From Variovorax saccharolyticus (GTDB lineage Bacteria; Pseudomonadota; Gammaproteobacteria; Burkholderiales; Burkholderiaceae_C), in assembly GCF_030316765.1 (NCBI RefSeq), contig NZ_JASZYT010000010.1, forward strand, positions 282,929-346,928: 64,000 nucleotides of DNA, read 5' to 3'. Shown here piece by piece: positions 36,725-45,933 of the stretch (positions within the stretch are counted from its first letter, which is position 1; every line of letters begins with the position of its first letter). Made by a program: the position numbers and the translations under genes. The notes below the pieces were generated by a model that did no database searches, had not been told where the DNA came from, and was given only the letters and a program-made list of their open reading frames with translations.

Positions 36725-37905
36725 ACGCCACCGCGGTCGCCCCGGCGCGCGCCCTGGTGGTCGACGACAACGAGATGAACCGCGACGTGCTGTCGCGCCG
36801 GCTGCAGCGCAGCGGCCATGCGGTCGAGGTGGTCGACAGCGGCGAGCGCGCGCTGGCGCGGCTCAAGCTGCAGAACTTCGACCTGATCCTGCTCGACGTG
36901 ATGATGCCCGGCATCGACGGCTACGAGGTGCTGGCCCGCCTCAAGCAGGACCCCGCGCTGCGCCACATCCCGGTGATCATGATCTCCGCGCTCGGCGAGA
37001 CCGAGAGCGTCGTCCGCTGCCTGGCGCTGGGTGCCGACGACTACCTGACCAAGCCCTTCAATCCGCTGATCCTGCAGGCCCGGGTCGACGCCTGCCTGAT
37101 CAAGAAGCGCATGCACGACGGCGAGATGCGGCATCTGCAGAGCATGGAGCGCGAGTTCGAGATCGGCCGCGCGATCCAGGCCGGCTTCTTGCCCGAGTCC
37201 TTGCCCGCGATGGCGGGCTGGGACGTCGCGGTGCGCTTCCGGCCGGCGCGCCAGGTGGCGGGCGACTTCTACGACCTCTTTGCGACCCAGTCCGGCGGCA
37301 TCTTCATCGTCGTTGCCGACGTCTGCGACAAGGGCGTCGGCGCGGCGCTCTACATGGCGCTGTTCCGGACCCTGATCCGGGCCACCGCGAGCCAGCCCTT
37401 TCCCGAGGGCACCGATGCGACCGCGATCCTGCTGGCCACCGCCACGCTCACCAACGACTACATCGCGCGCATCCATGGCCGCGCGAACATGTTCGCCACC
37501 GCCTTCCTCGGCATCCTCGACGCCCGCACGGGCAGCCTGATGTACGTCAACGCCGGCCACGACCCGCCGCTGGTCGCCAGCGCCGAGGGAGGCCGGCGGC
37601 GGCTCGGCCTCACCGGGCCGGCGCTCGGCCTGCTGGCGGAGCAGCGCTTCACGGTCGGCATGACGCACCTGGGCGTGGGGGACCTGCTGCTGGGCTACAC
37701 CGACGGCGTGGTGGAGTCGGTCGGCATCGAAGGCGCGTTCGGCGAGGCGCGCCTGCTGGAGGCCCTGCTCGACCTCCAGGGTTCGTCCGACCGCATGCTG
37801 CAGCGCATCGAGGCCGCTCTCGATGCCTTCGGCGACGGCGCCGAGGCTTCGGACGACATCACGATGGTGGCGTTGCGGCGCACCGCGGCGGCCCAGGCAC
37901 TGTAG
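36721..37905 (+). CDS. REC-PP2C (RsbU/SpoIIE-type) phosphatase response regulator
   Basis: A 394-residue protein. The receiver domain (10-125) has its phosphoacceptor Asp59 in LILLDVMMPGIDGYEV. After a short helix (AIQAGFLPESLPAM) comes the PP2C_SIG phosphatase domain (about 165-390), with metal-site residues in DFYDLF and VVADVCDKG, and AGHDPPL. Phosphorylation by the operon's kinases would switch on dephosphorylation of the STAS protein. The GTG start overlaps the patatin stop (GTGA); the earlier open frame is shadow. Confidence 0.92.
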   Translation: MNATAVAPARALVVDDNEMNRDVLSRRLQRSGHAVEVVDSGERALARLKLQNFDLILLDVMMPGIDGYEVLARLKQDPALRHIPVIMISALGETESVVRCLALGADDYLTKPFNPLILQARVDACLIKKRMHDGEMRHLQSMEREFEIGRAIQAGFLPESLPAMAGWDVAVRFRPARQVAGDFYDLFATQSGGIFIVVADVCDKGVGAALYMALFRTLIRATASQPFPEGTDATAILLATATLTNDYIARIHGRANMFATAFLGILDARTGSLMYVNAGHDPPLVASAEGGRRRLGLTGPALGLLAEQRFTVGMTHLGVGDLLLGYTDGVVESVGIEGAFGEARLLEALLDLQGSSDRMLQRIEAALDAFGDGAEASDDITMVALRRTAAAQAL

Positions 37906-37999
37906 ATCACGGCCTACGCGCGCCGGCGAGGGCGCCTTGCATTTCGACACAGGTGGCGTCTCTAGAATGGCACACCACGAGTTGAATGGAGCTTCACCC

Positions 38000-38407
38000 T
38001 TGCGCATCGCCACCATTGCCCTTGCCGCGGCAGCCACCTTCCCGGCCCTCGGGCAGGTCAACATCAATATCAACGTGCCCGGCGTGGTGCAGGTCGCGCC
38101 GCCTCCGCCGCGCTACGAAGTGATGCCCGGCCCGCGGCCGGGCCAGGTGTGGGTGCCGGGGCGCTGGGTCTGGAACGAGCGCGACTACGTCTGGCGCTCG
38201 GGCCGCTGGCAGCAGGCCCGCCCCGACTACGTCTATGCGCCGGGCCGCTGGGTGCAGGCCAATGGCGGCTGGCGCTGGGTCGACGACCAGTGGAAGCCGG
38301 GCAAGCCGCCGAAGCACGGCAAGCATGACAAGCATGGGCATGGGCACGATCACGACGATGACGGCTACCACTGCCCGCCGGGGCAGGCGAAGAAGGGGCG
38401 CTGCTAG
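38000..38407 (+). CDS. YXWGXW repeat-containing secreted protein with His/Asp-rich tail
   Basis: A 135-residue envelope protein. The signal peptide (MRIATIALAAAATFPALG) is followed by repeated W-x-W units (VWVPGRWVWNERDYVW, RSGRWQQARPDYVYAPGRW, WRWVDDQW) of the PF12779 type. The tail combines Lys/His then His/Asp (GHGHDHDDDGYH), suggestive of metal binding. The TTG at 38000 has GGAG 8 bases upstream and begins the signal peptide; an ATG at 37967 would add 11 residues. The function is unknown. Confidence 0.75.
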   Translation: MRIATIALAAAATFPALGQVNININVPGVVQVAPPPPRYEVMPGPRPGQVWVPGRWVWNERDYVWRSGRWQQARPDYVYAPGRWVQANGGWRWVDDQWKPGKPPKHGKHDKHGHGHDHDDDGYHCPPGQAKKGRC

Positions 38408-38440
38408 GCCGCTTCGGCCGGGCTGCAGGGCCAAGGGATC

Positions 38441-41400
38441 CTAGCGCGCGAGCAGCAGGTAATCGAACAGCTGCGCGCCACCCGCGCCGCCCAGCGGCAC
38501 CAGCAAGGCCTTGAAGAGGGGCTGATCGAAAAACCCCGCGAAGGCACCGGTCTGATTGCGCTTGACCGCCTCGATCAGCGCCTTGAAGGGTTCGACCAGG
38601 GCCGCATGCCGCGGTGAGCCGGTCAGCCAGCGCAGGTCCGCCTCCATGCGCTGCAGCGCGCTGGTACGCACCCGCTCCGCCGCGCTCTTGAGCAGCATGG
38701 CGATCACGATCAACCAGAGCAGGCAGGCGCCGGCCGCGACTGCGATCGGCAGGTTCAGCGACCAGTTGTCGAACAGGCGGCTCCGTGCCACGACCAGCAT
38801 GGCCAGCACGACGAAGGGCCAGATCACCAATGGCGCGATCAGCTTGGTGCGTCTCGCCACCACCTGCACGTCGATCCAGTCGTCGAGCAAGCTGTGATGC
38901 GGCGTCCTGGCATCGGCCAGGGCCGGGCCGCGCGCTGCCGGGTCCGCCGCCAGGCCTTCGGTCCACAGCGCCACATGCTCCGGCCCCAGGGCCTGCGCGA
39001 ATTGCTTGACGGTCTCCGGCGGGTAGCGGGTCCGGGCCCGGTCGAGGTGCCAGAGGAAGCGGCAGGTGAGCATGGTCGCGTCGGCCACCGCGACGATCAG
39101 CAGCGCGAGCAGCAGCACGCAGAGGCCGAGCGTCCAGCCGAACAGGGCGCGGTGCTCGGCGCCGCGAACCGGCACCACGGGAACCTGGCCATCATTGAAG
39201 ACCAGGAACAGCGTGGCCGCCAACCCGACCGTGACCACATACCAGAAGAGCGTGCGCAGACCACGCCCCAGGGCCTGTCCGCGCTCGACATAGCCCCACC
39301 ACAGGCTGCTGAAGTCCACCTCGTCCCGCGGGCGCTTCCAGCCGGCGATGCTCAGCTGTGCCCAGAGGCGCGCCAAGTCCCCACCGTCTGATGTGGCTGG
39401 CTGCTTCGCCGCGCGGTCGAGGGCCAGCCACCGCGTGTCCGGCGCCGTCGCGTCGAGCGTCTTCGACCAGGAATAGTCCAGCGCACAGGCGATGACGAAC
39501 AAGGCCAGCAGATGGACCAGATGCGAGGGCCAGGCGCTCACGCCCTCCAACCATTCCACCGGCTCGCAATCCACGCAGGGTGCGGGATTCATCGCCCGCC
39601 AGGCCATCCAGGCCCAGGCAACCAGCAGCGCGCAAAGCGGGACTCCCACCGAGATCAGCCACCGGCGGGTCGTCACCCCGCTTCGATCCGGTTCGGGCGG
39701 CGCCGAGAATCGGCGGGCGGCGGCCGGAAAGAGCCCGAAAGCGGCAACGATGCCTGCCAGGGCGGTGATCACCAGGATGGAGATGAAGCCGAGGTGTCCC
39801 GGCTCGATGAGTTCGATCACCGAGCACAGCGCGAAGGCCAGCAACGCGAAGTGCAGCCCCACGATGAGCGCCGACGGCAGGCCGATGCCACGAACCGCAG
39901 CCGGGCCGGCCGCCGCCGGCAGAAGGGCCGAGCGGGCCCGCCGCAGCACTGGCGTGGAGGGCCAGATCAGCAGCACTGCAGCGAGCAGCGTGTACAGGGC
40001 GGCAGCGAGAGCGGCACGCGGGCCGTTGCTTTCGGTGAGCCGGGCCTCGAACGCGTAGCCGGCCAGCGGGACCGCGCGGCTGCGACCGATCTCGTAGACC
40101 GAAGGGGCATCGAGGACTTTCTGCGTGGCTCGGTCTTCGTCCTGCACGCAGCCCTTGTCCCGGCAGGCCGCGCGTCGCGCAGCGAGATAGGTCGCAGTCT
40201 GGTACATGTCGCGCATCGGCGGCGTGCCGGATTGCAGGCCGGCACGGCGCTCGAGAACCGGCGCTGCGCCGGCCGGCTCCCTGGGCTCGACACCCGTGGA
40301 CGCGAGCTTCAGTGGCAGGCTCGATGCGACGATCAGGTTGCGCGTGAAGCTCATCGTGCGCGGATGCAGGTAGCGGGCATCCATGTCGGTGGTGAAGAAA
40401 ACCTTGTCGGCAAAGGGTTCGTGCAGGGCCTGGAGCACCAGCAGCTTGTCATGCACGTCGCTGGCCAGGATGCCGATGCCGCTGATCGGCCCCTGCTTGC
40501 CCGGGGCTTCGCTGTCTTTCAGCCATGCGACCATGCGGCGCAAGTAGTCGAGCTGGTCTCTCGCCTCCGGCCATTCGATCGCCTGTGCGGCGCGGGTCGC
40601 CGCGTCGGCGGAACCGCCACCACGAGGCTCCTCCGATTTCTGCGCAGCATCGCGCGTGGTCACGCCGTCCAGGCCACGGAAAAAGTAGACGACCTCGAAG
40701 CTCAGGTCGTCGGTCAGCTCCGGCGAGTCGCGCAGCATCCGGAACTTGAGTTCGCTCACCAAGGCCTGGGCGTACAGCGAATCGCGCTCGGCGACCAGCA
40801 CGATGCGGCGTCGACCGCCGCCGGCCGAGGAGGGCAGACGCAGCTGAAGCTCTTTCACGAAGCGCTTGAGCACCGTGCTGTCGGTCGCGACCATCCGCTT
40901 GAACCGCACTTCGGGCGGCAGCGTTGCCCCGAGGATCTCTCCGAACTTCGCGTTGAGGTGCTTCTGGAGCTTCTGCGTCTCGAGCTCCTCGAGCTGATTG
41001 TCGGCCGCAGTGGCCCCGGCGTTGAGGAATTCCGCCTGCGCCAGGTAGGCATAGCCGCGCCGGACCTTCCAATCCAGAGGCTGGCGCGTCTCCCCGGCAT
41101 CATTTGCGACGGCGGCATCCTGTTCCGCCTTGGTGATGTCCGTCTTCAAGGCTTCCTGCGCGGCCGCCGGGCAGCCGTCGTAGATCTTCTTGAGGACTGC
41201 CGCCTGCTCCCGCGTCGGCGGGAGGGTCCTGCTCGCCCGCGTGAGGTCGGCCAGCGCGACGCGCAAGGCATCGGAGGACGATGGCCCGACGATCGCCAAG
41301 CGCGGGTGCTTGCACGGCACCTTCGCGAAGAGTTCATCGATCAGGCTTGCGAAAGAGTCGAGCTTGGGCGACTTGAGCGCGGCTTCGTCGATCCACAGCA

Positions 41401-42040
41401 AGGCCACCTGCGCAAAGCGGCTGCCTTCCTTCGCCGGTGCATCGCCGCGCAATTGCGGCCGCTCGGAAAGCAGCTCGTACGGAATCGTCAGCGCGCTGGG
41501 CGGCGCGTCAGGAGGATTGCGCGTGACGAACTGCAGCAGGCCGATGCGATCCGCGTTGTCGGACACATAGCCCTGCGACTGCAGGCCGGCCAGCAACGCA
41601 TAGCGGGTCCGGCGCCGGTTTTCCTCGGCACCGACGAACGGGTTCCCCGGAACCAGCGCGGCGATGATCAGCGTCTCGTCACGATCGCCGTCGCGGTTCT
41701 TGTCGGCCAGACGGTCGGCAACGAAGCGTGCCGGTTCGCGCTGCTCGTGCGGATGCGTCGCCTGGCATTCGGGTGCGAGGTCACCCGCCGCGGAACCCTT
41801 CGGCGCGGCCTTCGCGCAGCGATCGGCGCGTTCGGTCTCGAAGCGCCGCAGGGCGAAGAACGGGTCCTCCCACAGCCGTGCGTCGATCTCCAGTTCGACG
41901 CCATCGGGCAACTGCGCGCGTTCCTTCTCGGGCGGCCGAAGCTGGTCGAAAGCGCGCGGCACCAGCAGCGTGCTGGACACCAGCGCCACCACGACGGCGA
42001 TGCCCGCCCACGGAATGCTGGGGCTGGATGAGTCCGACAT
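38441..42040 (-). CDS. Large multi-pass membrane protein of unknown function (1199 aa)
   Basis: I do not recognise a family. An N-terminal membrane helix (about 12-30) anchors a soluble region of about 620 residues with Rossmann-like hydrophobic strands (RLAIVGPSSSD, RRIVLVAERDS, GIGILASDVHDKLLVLQAL). From about residue 680 a block of roughly ten membrane helices alternates with loops, one holding CVDCE. The soluble part may resemble a receptor/effector region; the C-terminus ends in LLAR. The ATG at 42040 has a GAGGAGAGG site. It stands alone, convergent with the YXWGXW gene. Confidence 0.8.
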   Translation of the reverse strand: MSDSSSPSIPWAGIAVVVALVSSTLLVPRAFDQLRPPEKERAQLPDGVELEIDARLWEDPFFALRRFETERADRCAKAAPKGSAAGDLAPECQATHPHEQREPARFVADRLADKNRDGDRDETLIIAALVPGNPFVGAEENRRRTRYALLAGLQSQGYVSDNADRIGLLQFVTRNPPDAPPSALTIPYELLSERPQLRGDAPAKEGSRFAQVALLWIDEAALKSPKLDSFASLIDELFAKVPCKHPRLAIVGPSSSDALRVALADLTRASRTLPPTREQAAVLKKIYDGCPAAAQEALKTDITKAEQDAAVANDAGETRQPLDWKVRRGYAYLAQAEFLNAGATAADNQLEELETQKLQKHLNAKFGEILGATLPPEVRFKRMVATDSTVLKRFVKELQLRLPSSAGGGRRRIVLVAERDSLYAQALVSELKFRMLRDSPELTDDLSFEVVYFFRGLDGVTTRDAAQKSEEPRGGGSADAATRAAQAIEWPEARDQLDYLRRMVAWLKDSEAPGKQGPISGIGILASDVHDKLLVLQALHEPFADKVFFTTDMDARYLHPRTMSFTRNLIVASSLPLKLASTGVEPREPAGAAPVLERRAGLQSGTPPMRDMYQTATYLAARRAACRDKGCVQDEDRATQKVLDAPSVYEIGRSRAVPLAGYAFEARLTESNGPRAALAAALYTLLAAVLLIWPSTPVLRRARSALLPAAAGPAAVRGIGLPSALIVGLHFALLAFALCSVIELIEPGHLGFISILVITALAGIVAAFGLFPAAARRFSAPPEPDRSGVTTRRWLISVGVPLCALLVAWAWMAWRAMNPAPCVDCEPVEWLEGVSAWPSHLVHLLALFVIACALDYSWSKTLDATAPDTRWLALDRAAKQPATSDGGDLARLWAQLSIAGWKRPRDEVDFSSLWWGYVERGQALGRGLRTLFWYVVTVGLAATLFLVFNDGQVPVVPVRGAEHRALFGWTLGLCVLLLALLIVAVADATMLTCRFLWHLDRARTRYPPETVKQFAQALGPEHVALWTEGLAADPAARGPALADARTPHHSLLDDWIDVQVVARRTKLIAPLVIWPFVVLAMLVVARSRLFDNWSLNLPIAVAAGACLLWLIVIAMLLKSAAERVRTSALQRMEADLRWLTGSPRHAALVEPFKALIEAVKRNQTGAFAGFFDQPLFKALLVPLGGAGGAQLFDYLLLAR

Positions 42041-42221
42041 CGTTGCCTCTCCTCGTCGAAGGTCCTTTCAGGCCGACGCAGGTCCCGGCAACGGACCCCG
42101 CGCAGGCCTTGCGGATGGAGGCGCAGCGAGCAGACACACGCCTTGCATCGCACTCTAGCCGTCGCATCGCCGCGTTCAACCCCAAGACGGGTGAGGCCAG
42201 GGCGCTCGATGGAGGCAGGCC

Positions 42222-43256
42222 CTAGTGATGGGTGGCCTGGGTCTCGCTCGGGAGTTCGTGAAAGCGGGCCTTGTAATAGGCCGCCAGACGTCCCGCATGG
42301 CCAAAGCCGAACTCCAGCGCGGCGGCCGTGATGCTCACGTCGGGTTGCAGCAAGAGCTTGGATCGAAGCGCTTCGAGGCGCATGTTGCGCAGCAGCTCCA
42401 TCGGCGACATGCCGTGGAATCGTCGACACAGCACATTGAGGGTGCGCTCGCTGACGCAGCCCGCCCGCGCCAGGTCGTACAGCGAGACAGGCGCGCCCAG
42501 GCGCAGGCGCATGTAGTCGAGCACGAGTTCCATGCGTCGCTCGCCGTCGGCCAGCGCGAGGCGGTCCACGCCATCGCCGTGCGGCAGGGACAGATCGCCT
42601 TTCATGCCGCTGGACGTCTCGGCCGGGTGGTGGGCCGCGAGGAACAGGGCCACGCTGCGTTCGAAATGCGAGACCCACGCGGGATTCAGCGCCACATCGC
42701 TCGGAATCGACAGCACGCCCAGCAGCGAACGCATGAGCAGGGTCCACTGCGGGCCCAGCAGCCGTGGGACCAGGAATGCGGAACTCCTGGGCAGGTCTTC
42801 TTCTGCGACCGCGGGCGACACCTCGCGCAACAGGGCGTTGGGCACCTTGAGCAGCAGCCGCTCCGAACCGGCCAGGCAGTGCAGCCGCAGCGAGCGGCGG
42901 GGCGACACGAACACCGCGCGGCCTTCGGGCACATGGAGTCGGCAGTCGTCGATGTCGATTTCGGCGCCGCCGCGAAGCGACATGTGGACCAGCGAGAAAT
43001 CGTCGAAGGTGCTCGACTCGACGCTCACCTCCGCGCCGTAGCGCATGAGGTACATCTGCATGCGATCGAACTCGCCCTTGTACATCGACGTGCTGACCAT
43101 GCCTCGCCCCCACTTCAAGGCGTGATCGGTCAGCTCGGCGCTGAGCTCGCCATGCGATGGCGCGTGCTCGTCCGACTGGAGAACGCAGTTCCGGAAAAGG
43201 GGTGACAGGTCGGCCGCATGCAATGCCGCCGGGCTCCGTGGATCGCGAGCTTGCAT
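42222..43256 (-). CDS. AraC/XylS family transcriptional regulator (first of two)
   Basis: A 344-residue regulator with an AraC-binding-like N-terminal domain (PF14525 type, about 30-210) and C-terminal HTH_18 (about 235-335, SLYDLARAGCVSERTLNVLCRRFHGMSPMELLRNMRL). This domain pair is typical of XylS/BenR/AntR activators of aromatic operons. It is paralogous to the regulator at 43697-44713. Three XylS-like promoters lie within 4 kb. The open frame continues upstream, but the ATG at 43256 begins the conserved part. Confidence 0.88.
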   Translation of the reverse strand: MQARDPRSPAALHAADLSPLFRNCVLQSDEHAPSHGELSAELTDHALKWGRGMVSTSMYKGEFDRMQMYLMRYGAEVSVESSTFDDFSLVHMSLRGGAEIDIDDCRLHVPEGRAVFVSPRRSLRLHCLAGSERLLLKVPNALLREVSPAVAEEDLPRSSAFLVPRLLGPQWTLLMRSLLGVLSIPSDVALNPAWVSHFERSVALFLAAHHPAETSSGMKGDLSLPHGDGVDRLALADGERRMELVLDYMRLRLGAPVSLYDLARAGCVSERTLNVLCRRFHGMSPMELLRNMRLEALRSKLLLQPDVSITAAALEFGFGHAGRLAAYYKARFHELPSETQATHH

Positions 43257-43367
43257 CGTGAGGGTGTTGCCGTGAGGGTCAACGGACGCAAATTTTCTGC
43301 CCGCCCGAATGCTCCGTGATCGGTGAATACCCCCGAATCCGCGATCCATGGACCGTGTGGCTTGCCC
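43257..43367. other. Divergent intergenic region between regulator and small-protein promoter
   Basis: This is the 5' side of the first regulator. No clear sigma-70 promoter is seen for it. The XylS-type elements further right face the small plus-strand gene. Confidence 0.3.
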
Positions 43368-43440
43368 GCAGGGGACGGACAGTCCGTGGCTGCCGGCGCG
43401 CAGGAACTGGATAGTCGTCTGCATGTGCGCTTCATAGACT
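43368..43440 (+). promoter_or_regulatory. XylS-type promoter of the small protein gene
   Basis: Direct repeats GCA-N6-GGACA (43368-43381) and GCA-N6-GGATAG (43400-43414) start exactly 32 bases apart. TAGACT (43435-43440), a fair -10 box, follows 20 bases after GGATAG. The same layout is found at 45842-45915 and 47031-47103. The downstream gene has an AAAGGAG site and starts 30 bases after the -10 box. Confidence 0.7.
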
Positions 43441-43470
43441 TGCCTCCTCGCCGCAAAGGAGTGCCCCTCA

Positions 43471-43692
43471 GTGGAAAAGACCAGATCGACCGAGCTTGCA
43501 ACAGCCGACGGCACTCCAGTCATCGATGAAGAGGATGCGCCGGCATGCACCGGCCGGTCGCGAACCCTCACGCGCACGGCTTGCGAAGAGGAGGCGGAAC
43601 GCATCGATGCACTATGGGTCGCAGCGTGCCGCCATCAGGCGCAACTGCATGAAGAAGTGCTGGCCAGAGAGCGCCATGCAAACCAGGCGTAG
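43471..43692 (+). CDS. Small hypothetical protein of the aromatic regulon (73 aa)
   Basis: Not a recognised family. The GTG-initiated 73-residue frame is preceded by AAAGGAG at 8-9 bases and by a XylS-type promoter. The protein is acidic and helical (ACEEEAERIDALWVAACRHQ), with three cysteines and no signal or membrane segment. Promoter, ribosome site and frame agree, which is why I call a gene here. Its end faces the second regulator's stop, 4 bases away. Confidence 0.5.
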   Translation: MEKTRSTELATADGTPVIDEEDAPACTGRSRTLTRTACEEEAERIDALWVAACRHQAQLHEEVLARERHANQA

Positions 43693-43696
43693 CCGC

Positions 43697-44713
43697 CTAT
43701 TCGGACCTGGCCTGCGTTTGCCGCGGAAGTTCGCCGAAGCGGTCGAAGTAGTAGGCCGAGAAGCGGCCCAGGTGCCCGAAGCCGAAGGTCAGGGCGGTCT
43801 CGGTGATGCTCAGATCAGGCTGGGCCCGGAGCCGTGAACGGACGGCGTCCAGACGCAGGTTGCGCAGCAGCTCCATCGGCGTGACGCCGTGCTGGCGGTG
43901 GCAGAGTTCGTTGATCGTGCGGATGCTGACCCCGGCGGCGCTGGCCATGTCCTCGAGCGACAAGGGGGCGCCGAGGCGCGCGTCCATGTACTCGAGCAGC
44001 ATGTTCATCCGCCGCGAGTCGCCCGCGCCGAGCACCGCGTCCTTCAGCTGACCCGGCTGGACCACCTGCAAGCCGAGCGTTGAAGCCTGGGCGCTTCCGC
44101 GGACCTGATGGGACAAGAGGAACAGCGCCGCATTGTGTTCGAAATGATCGAGCCAGGTCTTGTCCAGCGCCGCCTCGGCGGGCAAGGACATCGCGTTCAG
44201 GAGCGAGTGCATGATCAGGTCCCACTGCGTGCCGAGCCGACGGTCGAGGAGATAGCCGGGCGTGAGTTCCGGCTTCTCGCCCTCGTCGAGAAGCGCCAGT
44301 TCGCGCAACAGGACATGCGGCACCTTCAGGATCAGCTGCTGCGTGCCGGGGTACCAGCGCAGCCGCACGTGCTGCTTCGGTGTCAGCACCCCGGTCCTGC
44401 CTTCCGCGATCACCAGCTTCTGCCCGTCGACCTCGATCTCGGCGCCGCCCGAGAGCGAGGTGTGCACCAGAGTGAAGTCATCGAAGGGGTTCGGCGTGAC
44501 CTCCACTTCGGCGCCGTAGCGCAGGAGGTACATGCTGAGGCGGTTCAGGCTGCCCTTGAACATCGCCACGTCGGGCATGCCGCTCTTCCAGCGCAGCAGA
44601 TGGTCGGCGAGTTCGCGGCTGACGTGGTCGTGCGCGTCGACCCGCTCGTCGGACCTGAACAGACAATTGCGGTACAGCGGCGACAGCAGGTCGGCCTTGG
44701 TCGACAGGGGCAT
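43697..44713 (-). CDS. AraC/XylS family transcriptional regulator (second)
   Basis: A 338-residue paralogue of the preceding regulator. It has an AraC-binding-like domain (about 25-210; YLLRYGAEVEV, FTLVHTSLSGGAEIE) and HTH_18 (about 235-330; SLEDMASAAGVSIRTINELCHRQHGVTPMELLRNLRL). One or both paralogues are the likely activators of the three XylS-type promoters. It lies downstream of the alpha/beta hydrolase on the same strand, 210 bases away. Confidence 0.9.
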   Translation of the reverse strand: MPLSTKADLLSPLYRNCLFRSDERVDAHDHVSRELADHLLRWKSGMPDVAMFKGSLNRLSMYLLRYGAEVEVTPNPFDDFTLVHTSLSGGAEIEVDGQKLVIAEGRTGVLTPKQHVRLRWYPGTQQLILKVPHVLLRELALLDEGEKPELTPGYLLDRRLGTQWDLIMHSLLNAMSLPAEAALDKTWLDHFEHNAALFLLSHQVRGSAQASTLGLQVVQPGQLKDAVLGAGDSRRMNMLLEYMDARLGAPLSLEDMASAAGVSIRTINELCHRQHGVTPMELLRNLRLDAVRSRLRAQPDLSITETALTFGFGHLGRFSAYYFDRFGELPRQTQARSE

Positions 44714-44923
44714 CGTTGGGGCACTCCACCGTGAAATCCGGACACCGGTCCGAAGAAGCCGGTTGCCTGGGAACTGGCCGATATTCTTACAGCCGGCAAA
44801 GGCTGCGAGAACCGGATGGAACCCGCGTCATGAGGCCCATCTGCAAGAAACGGATGGACCGGCGTGCATGTTTCGCAAGCCGTGGATGGCCTTTGGCGGT
44901 GGCGCGAACCCTCGACCGATCCA

Positions 44924-45796
44924 TCAGCGCTGGCCCAGGGCCCCTGCCACCCACTGGCACAGCGGGCTGGATGCATGCTCGAAGCCATGGATCGCGGAGA
45001 AGTGATGCGCGCCGGCTTGCGCTGTCAGCTCGGAGCGGTTTCCGGCCTTTGACCATGCGGCATGAAAGCTCGCGGCCTGGCGAGCGAACTCCTCGGACTC
45101 GGCGCCGCCCCAGGTGACCAGGGCCGGCGTGGCGCAGGGGCGCACCGCGAACAGCGGCGAACACTGCTGGACCGTCCGCTCATCGAGCTGGATCAACGGC
45201 TGGAGGTAGCTGTAGCGCAGCGGCTCGAGGTCATAGAGGCCGCTCACCAGCACCGCCGCGGCGATCGGGTCGCGCGGCAGCCCGTATTCTTCCGCCCACC
45301 GGGTCTGGAGGCACATCGCCGCCAGATGGCCGCCCGCCGAATGGCCGCCGACCGCGATGCGGCGCGGGTCGCCGCCGTGCCGGTCGATGTTCCGCACGAC
45401 CCAGGCGACCGCGGCCCGCGCCTGGCGGGTGATCTCGTCGATGCGCACCTTGGGGCAGAGCGAGTAGTTGATCACGACCGTCGTCACGCCGCAGCCCTGC
45501 AGCCCGAGCGCGACGCAGCTGAACTCCTTCGACGTGTTGGCGCGCCAGTAGCCGCCATGGATGAAGACGAACACGGGCGCGTCCGGACGATCGGCGGGGA
45601 AGATGTCCAGCGTCTCGTCGAGGGTGGGGCCGAAGGGGATGTCCAGGGTGCACCGCAGCCGCTCGCGGGCGAACGCGCTGCGCTCGATGAAGTGGCGCGC
45701 CTCGGCCGCCGGATCGGCCACCCATTGCTGCGTACCGTACTGGGCGTCGATCTGCGCCTGCTGCGTGAAGTCGCGATAGAGGGGGGGCATCCACAT
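44924..45796 (-). CDS. Alpha/beta hydrolase, kynurenine-formamidase-like
   Basis: A 290-residue hydrolase. The oxyanion motif HGGYW and the nucleophile elbow GHSAGG are those of the formamidase/carboxylesterase branch that includes N-formylkynurenine formamidase. The C-terminal catalytic His is in AGAHHFSAIHGFE. Anthranilate derives from kynurenine, so a formylkynurenine or related anilide substrate would connect it to the neighbouring dioxygenase; this is inference. The ATG at 45796 is preferred to a GTG at 45820. It has its own XylS-type promoter. Confidence 0.86.
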   Translation of the reverse strand: MWMPPLYRDFTQQAQIDAQYGTQQWVADPAAEARHFIERSAFARERLRCTLDIPFGPTLDETLDIFPADRPDAPVFVFIHGGYWRANTSKEFSCVALGLQGCGVTTVVINYSLCPKVRIDEITRQARAAVAWVVRNIDRHGGDPRRIAVGGHSAGGHLAAMCLQTRWAEEYGLPRDPIAAAVLVSGLYDLEPLRYSYLQPLIQLDERTVQQCSPLFAVRPCATPALVTWGGAESEEFARQAASFHAAWSKAGNRSELTAQAGAHHFSAIHGFEHASSPLCQWVAGALGQR

Positions 45797-45841
45797 GGTC
45801 CGGTTCTCTGTTGGTGGCACAGGGGTTCGTCGTTCGCCGGC

Positions 45842-45915
45842 AGTCTAGGGAGATGCGGGCGCAGAGGGCTATCCGAAATCTGCGCGGCGGCCGCCGGACG
45901 CCATCCACAACTTGC
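45842..45915 (-). promoter_or_regulatory. XylS-type promoter of the alpha/beta hydrolase gene
   Basis: On the minus strand, direct repeats GCA-N6-GGATG (45915-45902) and GCA-N6-GGATAG (45883-45869) start exactly 32 bases apart, and TAGACT (45847-45842) follows 21 bases after GGATAG. The start codon is 45 bases further on. It matches the promoters at 43368 and 47031. Confidence 0.72.
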
Positions 45916-45933
45916 TGATGCACCACGCGTGAT

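Noticed and set aside
44714..44923. Fourth XylS-type promoter in front of the second regulator
   Set aside because: GGATAG and TAGACT with the correct spacing are absent on the minus strand in this gap.
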